Below are positions 14,856 through 17,410 of a stretch of 17,410 bases of DNA, one piece after another. The notes under the pieces were generated by a model. The model saw only the letters and a list, made by a program, of their open reading frames with translations, searched no databases and was not told where the DNA came from. Made by a program: the position numbers and the translations under genes. Source of the DNA: Bacteroidota bacterium. GTDB taxonomy: Bacteria > Bacteroidota > Bacteroidia > NORP154. The DNA lies in the NCBI GenBank assembly GCA_002401055.1, contig NVRZ01000041.1, forward strand, positions 1 through 17,410, in the 5' to 3' direction. The stretch's first letter is position 1; every line of letters starts with the position of its first letter.

Positions 14856-16565
14856 TCACTCAATCATAAAAGGTGCATTTTCCATAAAGTAGTGGTAAAT
14901 TTTGTCCAACTGCGCCCACCATTCAGGATGCTTCTGCTTGAGACCACTAATCTGCCTTCTTGTATTGAAGGTTGATGGAGGTTCGAGCGGGGGTACACCT
15001 GTGTTTTTCAAGCGCAGTATCATTTTTAGGTATGGCTTCACTTCTAGAGCGAGTTTTCTATCTTTTAACAGGAGGTTCGAGCCGATTTTAAGAAGGACGT
15101 GTTTTTTATGATTAATTGTTCCTTTTTCAAATTCTCGACTTATCCCTTCTAAAAAAGTGAACTCCTTTTCTATCTCTTGAAATCGTTCATCTCCATTTTT
15201 TTCTAAGGAATTAAGTTGTTCTTTCCAGTAATCCCTCTCACCTATAATAGTCTTTTCTTTTGCCTTAAATGTTTCGGCATCCAATTCCTCATCTAATCTC
15301 AGGTCCAATAGACTCTCCAATCTTCGGTATTGTTTTTTATAATTTTGCTGAAATTTATTCAGTAAGTGTTCATTATGAGCAGCATTGTCCTTATGCAGTA
15401 TTTTTAACCAACCAATACTTATTTCTTCAAACCTGGGATCTATTTCTAACTCGTCTAGTACCTGTATGAATTGATCTTCTAGCTTCCTTTCCGTAATGTA
15501 CTTTTGCGAGCATCTTCTTTTTTTCTTCGTACAGCGATAGTAGGTGTACCAATTCCCACTTTGAATTACTTCCTCGGGTATCGTCTTCTTGCATCGTGGA
15601 CAAGGCAAAGGGTTTTTAGCAGAACATTGCTTTCTGCATTTTGGACAAGCATACTTCACCTTTTTTTCAGCAGTAATTGCCGCCCCACATTCACCACATT
15701 TCACCAAGTTGGTGAAAGGAAAGCAGTAAGGAGTACTGTAACCCTTACCACTAGGTATTAATAATTTCTGAACGGCCAAAAATTCCCTCTTACTAATCAT
15801 TGGCTGATGAATCCCCATGTTTTCGTGTTCTTTACACCGTACTTTTCCGTAATAAAACGGATTTGTAAAAATGCAATGTAGAGATGAAGGACGCATCTTT
15901 ACGCCACCAATATTTCTTTTTCTTCTCGTGCGAAACCCCCATTTATCACTTGCAATTTTACATATCTCGTTTAGGGAATAGCCTCCAGTGAGGTATAGAT
16001 CCCACATTTTTCGGACAGGATCAAACCGTTCTGGATCAGGCTCTACAGTTTTCTTTTCTCTATTATTTAGATAACCCTGTGGAGCTTGGCCACATGAGCC
16101 ACCCATTTGAATCTTTTTGGCGTTCCCTCGCTTTACATTTTTGGAAAGGTCAAGACTGTATTGGTTTGCCATCCCAAATTCAATAAAAAGACCAATCATA
16201 TTATCATCAGGTAGGTATTGTGCAAAGGGGGTTTTAATTACTTTAATAACCCGTGTTTGCAGCAAGTGGATGATTTGTCCTCCCTCAATTGGATTACGAG
16301 CAAGGCGATCAGCTTTCCAAACCCAAATCCCATTGATGGTTCCACTTTGCAGATCCCCTATCAGTTTATTGAAATTCGCTCGGTTATTTATAGTATGCGC
16401 GGAAGCAGAATCAGTATATTTTTTTGTAAAATTTAACCCTTCAATTTTGGCACCTTTTATTCCCTCATCAAGTTGAGAATCAATGGAAAGAGCTTGCCGA
16501 TCTTCCTGTACTGAAGACTTTCTGGCGTAAAGCCCGAAACGAACTTGTGATAAATTAATTTGCAT
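14856..16565 (-). CDS. Large serine recombinase with enlarged zinc domain
   Basis: 569 aa from the ATG at 16565, nine codons before the resolvase core; the longer frame to 16814 adds an unrelated N-terminus and overlaps another small frame. Residues 9-150 form the resolvase catalytic domain: YARKS with Arg15 and nucleophile Ser17, DRLAR with Arg87 and Arg90, matching the order of the family's catalytic residues. A recombinase DNA-binding domain follows (about 165-285; YLTGGYSLNEI, IFTNPFYYGKV). The zinc ribbon uses C290/C293 and C345/C352, but between them lie extra pairs C307/C310 and C322/C325 plus C314. A long coiled coil covers about 395-490, as in phage-type integrases where it controls direction. 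It catalyses site-specific integration or excision. The attachment sites are unproven; palindromic DNA lies directly upstream. Confidence 0.93.
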   Translation of the reverse strand: MQINLSQVRFGLYARKSSVQEDRQALSIDSQLDEGIKGAKIEGLNFTKKYTDSASAHTINNRANFNKLIGDLQSGTINGIWVWKADRLARNPIEGGQIIHLLQTRVIKVIKTPFAQYLPDDNMIGLFIEFGMANQYSLDLSKNVKRGNAKKIQMGGSCGQAPQGYLNNREKKTVEPDPERFDPVRKMWDLYLTGGYSLNEICKIASDKWGFRTRRKRNIGGVKMRPSSLHCIFTNPFYYGKVRCKEHENMGIHQPMISKREFLAVQKLLIPSGKGYSTPYCFPFTNLVKCGECGAAITAEKKVKYACPKCRKQCSAKNPLPCPRCKKTIPEEVIQSGNWYTYYRCTKKKRRCSQKYITERKLEDQFIQVLDELEIDPRFEEISIGWLKILHKDNAAHNEHLLNKFQQNYKKQYRRLESLLDLRLDEELDAETFKAKEKTIIGERDYWKEQLNSLEKNGDERFQEIEKEFTFLEGISREFEKGTINHKKHVLLKIGSNLLLKDRKLALEVKPYLKMILRLKNTGVPPLEPPSTFNTRRQISGLKQKHPEWWAQLDKIYHYFMENAPFMIE

Positions 16566-16589
16566 GAAATTGAGGCTAACAAAAACGGA

Positions 16590-16690
16590 CGGTTCTGGCT
16601 TATCCAATTCCGCACCTGAGTGTTTCTTTGGCAGAACCGCCCATTTTTGGGCAGAACAAAAACTCAGATGTACAAAGAATGGATAAGCCA
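16590..16690. repeat. Overlapping inverted repeats in the recombinase leader
   Basis: CGGTTCTG (16590-16597) is the inverse of CAGAACCG (16632-16639), and TGGCTTATCCA (16596-16606) is the inverse of TGGATAAGCCA (16680-16690). The two left arms are adjacent and share two bases, so in RNA the pairings would be crossing or mutually exclusive. The block lies 25-125 bases upstream of the recombinase ATG and could be a recombination site, an operator or a leader switch. Confidence 0.5.
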
Positions 16691-16719
16691 CAATATAATA
16701 ATGGCCTTTTCCTGAGAAA

Positions 16720-16872
16720 TCAATCAACAATTTTATAGCCATGTGCGAAGGCACATAACTGAAACAAATCGTTAGCTGTTTCTTCAGCTTGCTCCAATGG
16801 TAAATCAATACCAAAACATTCTTTGTAGAGCTTTTGAAATTTCAATACCTCTTCATGAGGTAGTTTTACAAT
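16720..16872 (-). CDS. 50-codon small protein next to the recombinase, no ATG start
   Basis: The leftward frame is open from 16893 to the TGA at 16720-16722. From an ATT at 16872 it encodes 50 residues that look like a real soluble helical protein: PHEEVLKFQKLYKECFGIDL, then PLEQAEETANDLFQL, ending GYKIVD. I recall short unnamed proteins of this pattern (LYK, FG, EQA, then L-x-L) beside recombinases in mobile elements; this is memory, not a search. No ATG or GTG is in frame near the N-terminus. The choices are an ATT start, a TTG at residue 10, or a decayed start. Its stop is 154 bases before the recombinase ATG, so the two may share a transcript. Confidence 0.45.
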   Translation of the reverse strand: MVKLPHEEVLKFQKLYKECFGIDLPLEQAEETANDLFQLCAFAHGYKIVD

Positions 16873-16917
16873 ATTTAGTGCGTGCGGGTTGGGTTAATGA
16901 ATAAAGACAAAGAAAAA

Positions 16918-17044
16918 GCCCCTCAACAGAGATTGGGAGGAGCAATACTTCTTAACCCCATCCTTATGACGGAGTGACCCTTTCGGGACATATCCGGATC
17001 ATAGCATAAAGTGAGGTGAACTCCTAATAAATCAGGGTTAGAAG
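16918..17044. other. Structured intergenic element
   Basis: GCCCCTC can pair with GGAGGAGC across 16918-16943. CTTCTTAACCC (16948-16958) pairs with GGGTTAGAAG (17035-17044) with a single bulged T. Inside are CTTATG/CATAAAG (16963-16968 and 17005-17011), GGAGT/ACTCC (16971-16975 and 17020-17024) and the palindrome ATCCGGAT (16992-16999). The inner pairs cross, so not all can form at once. It may be a structured RNA or recombination-site DNA. Confidence 0.35.
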
Positions 17045-17075
17045 CTTATTGAGGTTTCACTTCTGAACTATTCTG

Positions 17076-17083
17076 TATCTTTG
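17076..17083 (+). promoter_or_regulatory. Bacteroidota -7 promoter element (TATCTTTG)
   Basis: An exact match to TAnnTTTG. A weak TTTC lies 17 bases upstream at 17055-17058, where a -33 TTTG might sit, though the spacing is slightly short. Transcription would start near 17090 and cross the structured element at 17224 before reaching the gene at 17380. Confidence 0.45.
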
Positions 17084-17223
17084 ATACTCAATCAAAAACT
17101 AAATCGTATCGAATAAAATCAACTTAAAGACATATAAAAAGTAGCGTAAGCTGCCATTTCCCCAGAGAAAACAGGTCAATTTTTAATGCAAAGAGGAATG
17201 GTGAAGCGATTACGTCCAATTTT

Positions 17224-17313
17224 GGGCGTGTCCTTTTGCCGGATTCATTCTTTGCGGGTATGACCTACCTTCTTTGGGAGGATGAAAGCAATGAGGTTCA
17301 CGCCCTCTTTTTT
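17224..17313 (+). other. Stem-closed leader element with T tract
   Basis: GGGCGTG (17224-17230) pairs perfectly with CACGCCC (17299-17305), and TCTTTTTT follows. Inside, TTGC (17252-17255) can pair with GCAA (17288-17291), and CCTACC (17264-17269) with GGGAGG (17276-17281), giving a nested rod. The GGGCGT...ACGCCC frame resembles intergenic elements I remember from Bacteroidota; this is not verified. It could be a leader regulator of the next gene or a dispersed repeat. Confidence 0.45.
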
Positions 17314-17379
17314 GTCGATAATTTTCAATCAATTACTTAAACACACCTTTGGACCTCAGGGCGACAAAAATTGTTTGCC

Positions 17380-17410
17380 ATGAAGAAGATTCTTTACAAA
17401 TGTCTCACCC
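17380..17410 (+). CDS. Start of a rightward gene, cut by the window edge
   Basis: The ATG at 17380 opens MKKILYKCLT, ten codons before the window ends. The basic MKK start followed by hydrophobic residues fits the beginning of a signal peptide. Too little is present to name it. It is preceded by the stem-closed element at 17224 and a candidate promoter at 17076. Confidence 0.4.
   Translation, partial: MKKILYKCLT

Larger units (their letters stand above)
16873..17379. other. Non-coding stretch with folding potential
   Basis: No protein gene was recognised on either strand. It contains a hairpin at 16918-16943, a long-range inverted repeat closing 16948-17044, a -7 promoter match at 17076, and a large stem-closed element at 17224-17313 before the partial gene at 17380. 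Confidence 0.5.

Noticed and set aside
16566..16814. Longer N-terminus for the serine recombinase
   Set aside because: Recombinases of this family start a few residues before YxRxS. The extension has no family features and overlaps the more protein-like small frame at 16720-16872.
17401..17410. TCTCACCC at the window end resembling the tRNA-Pro 3' end, as a possible attachment repeat
   Set aside because: Only eight bases match, it lies within the start of a coding frame, and the window stops before the match can be extended.

Overview
The window looks like a Bacteroidota chromosome, probably Flavobacteriales or a related marine or freshwater lineage. The evidence is SprB-type adhesin repeats, two proteins with C-terminal type IX secretion (T9SS) sorting domains, starts without Shine-Dalgarno sequences, an AT-rich background and -7 elements of the TAnnTTTG kind. 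Species cannot be named from the sequence alone.

Layout. (1) 1-7803, leftward: a three-gene surface operon. It holds an M43-type metalloprotease carrying seven SprB repeats, a 156-aa exported protein, and a giant adhesin built of PKD and SprB modules that runs off the left edge. The three genes are nearly contiguous: a 10-nt gap, then a TAATG stop/start overlap. (2) 7804-8316: a gene-poor junction with a repeat hairpin, a truncated tRNA-Pro copy and an intact tRNA-Pro(GGG). (3) 8366-8894, rightward: a 54-aa zinc-binding mini-protein with an exact RING C3HC4 spacing, and a three-helix membrane protein. (4) 8947-12627: a lamin-tail/subtilisin protease and a predicted seven-bladed beta-propeller protein, both with T9SS sorting domains and 11 nt apart. 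(5) 12680-14240: a lipoprotein followed by two closely spaced cytosolic proteins of unknown function. (6) 14318-16872: a mobile-element-like segment with a small leftward gene, a possible small RNA with a terminator, a large serine recombinase with an enlarged zinc domain, and a 50-codon upstream frame that lacks ATG. (7) 16873-17410: structured non-coding DNA, then the first codons of a rightward gene.

How the parts may work together. The left operon and the protease/propeller pair would be exported through Sec and then T9SS to the cell surface or medium, for adhesion, gliding or polymer digestion. The M43 protein has no recognisable sorting domain, and two signature positions of its active-site region are altered (metzincin Gly to Asp, Met-turn Met to Leu). 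The right-hand recombinase and the tRNA fragments point to past integration, but no element ends could be proven.

The most unusual items are the RING-like mini-protein, the altered M43 active-site region, the HMA-like partner protein without metal-binding cysteines, the nested zinc insertion in the recombinase, and several intergenic regions with folding potential. All functions are inferred from motifs; no database search was possible.
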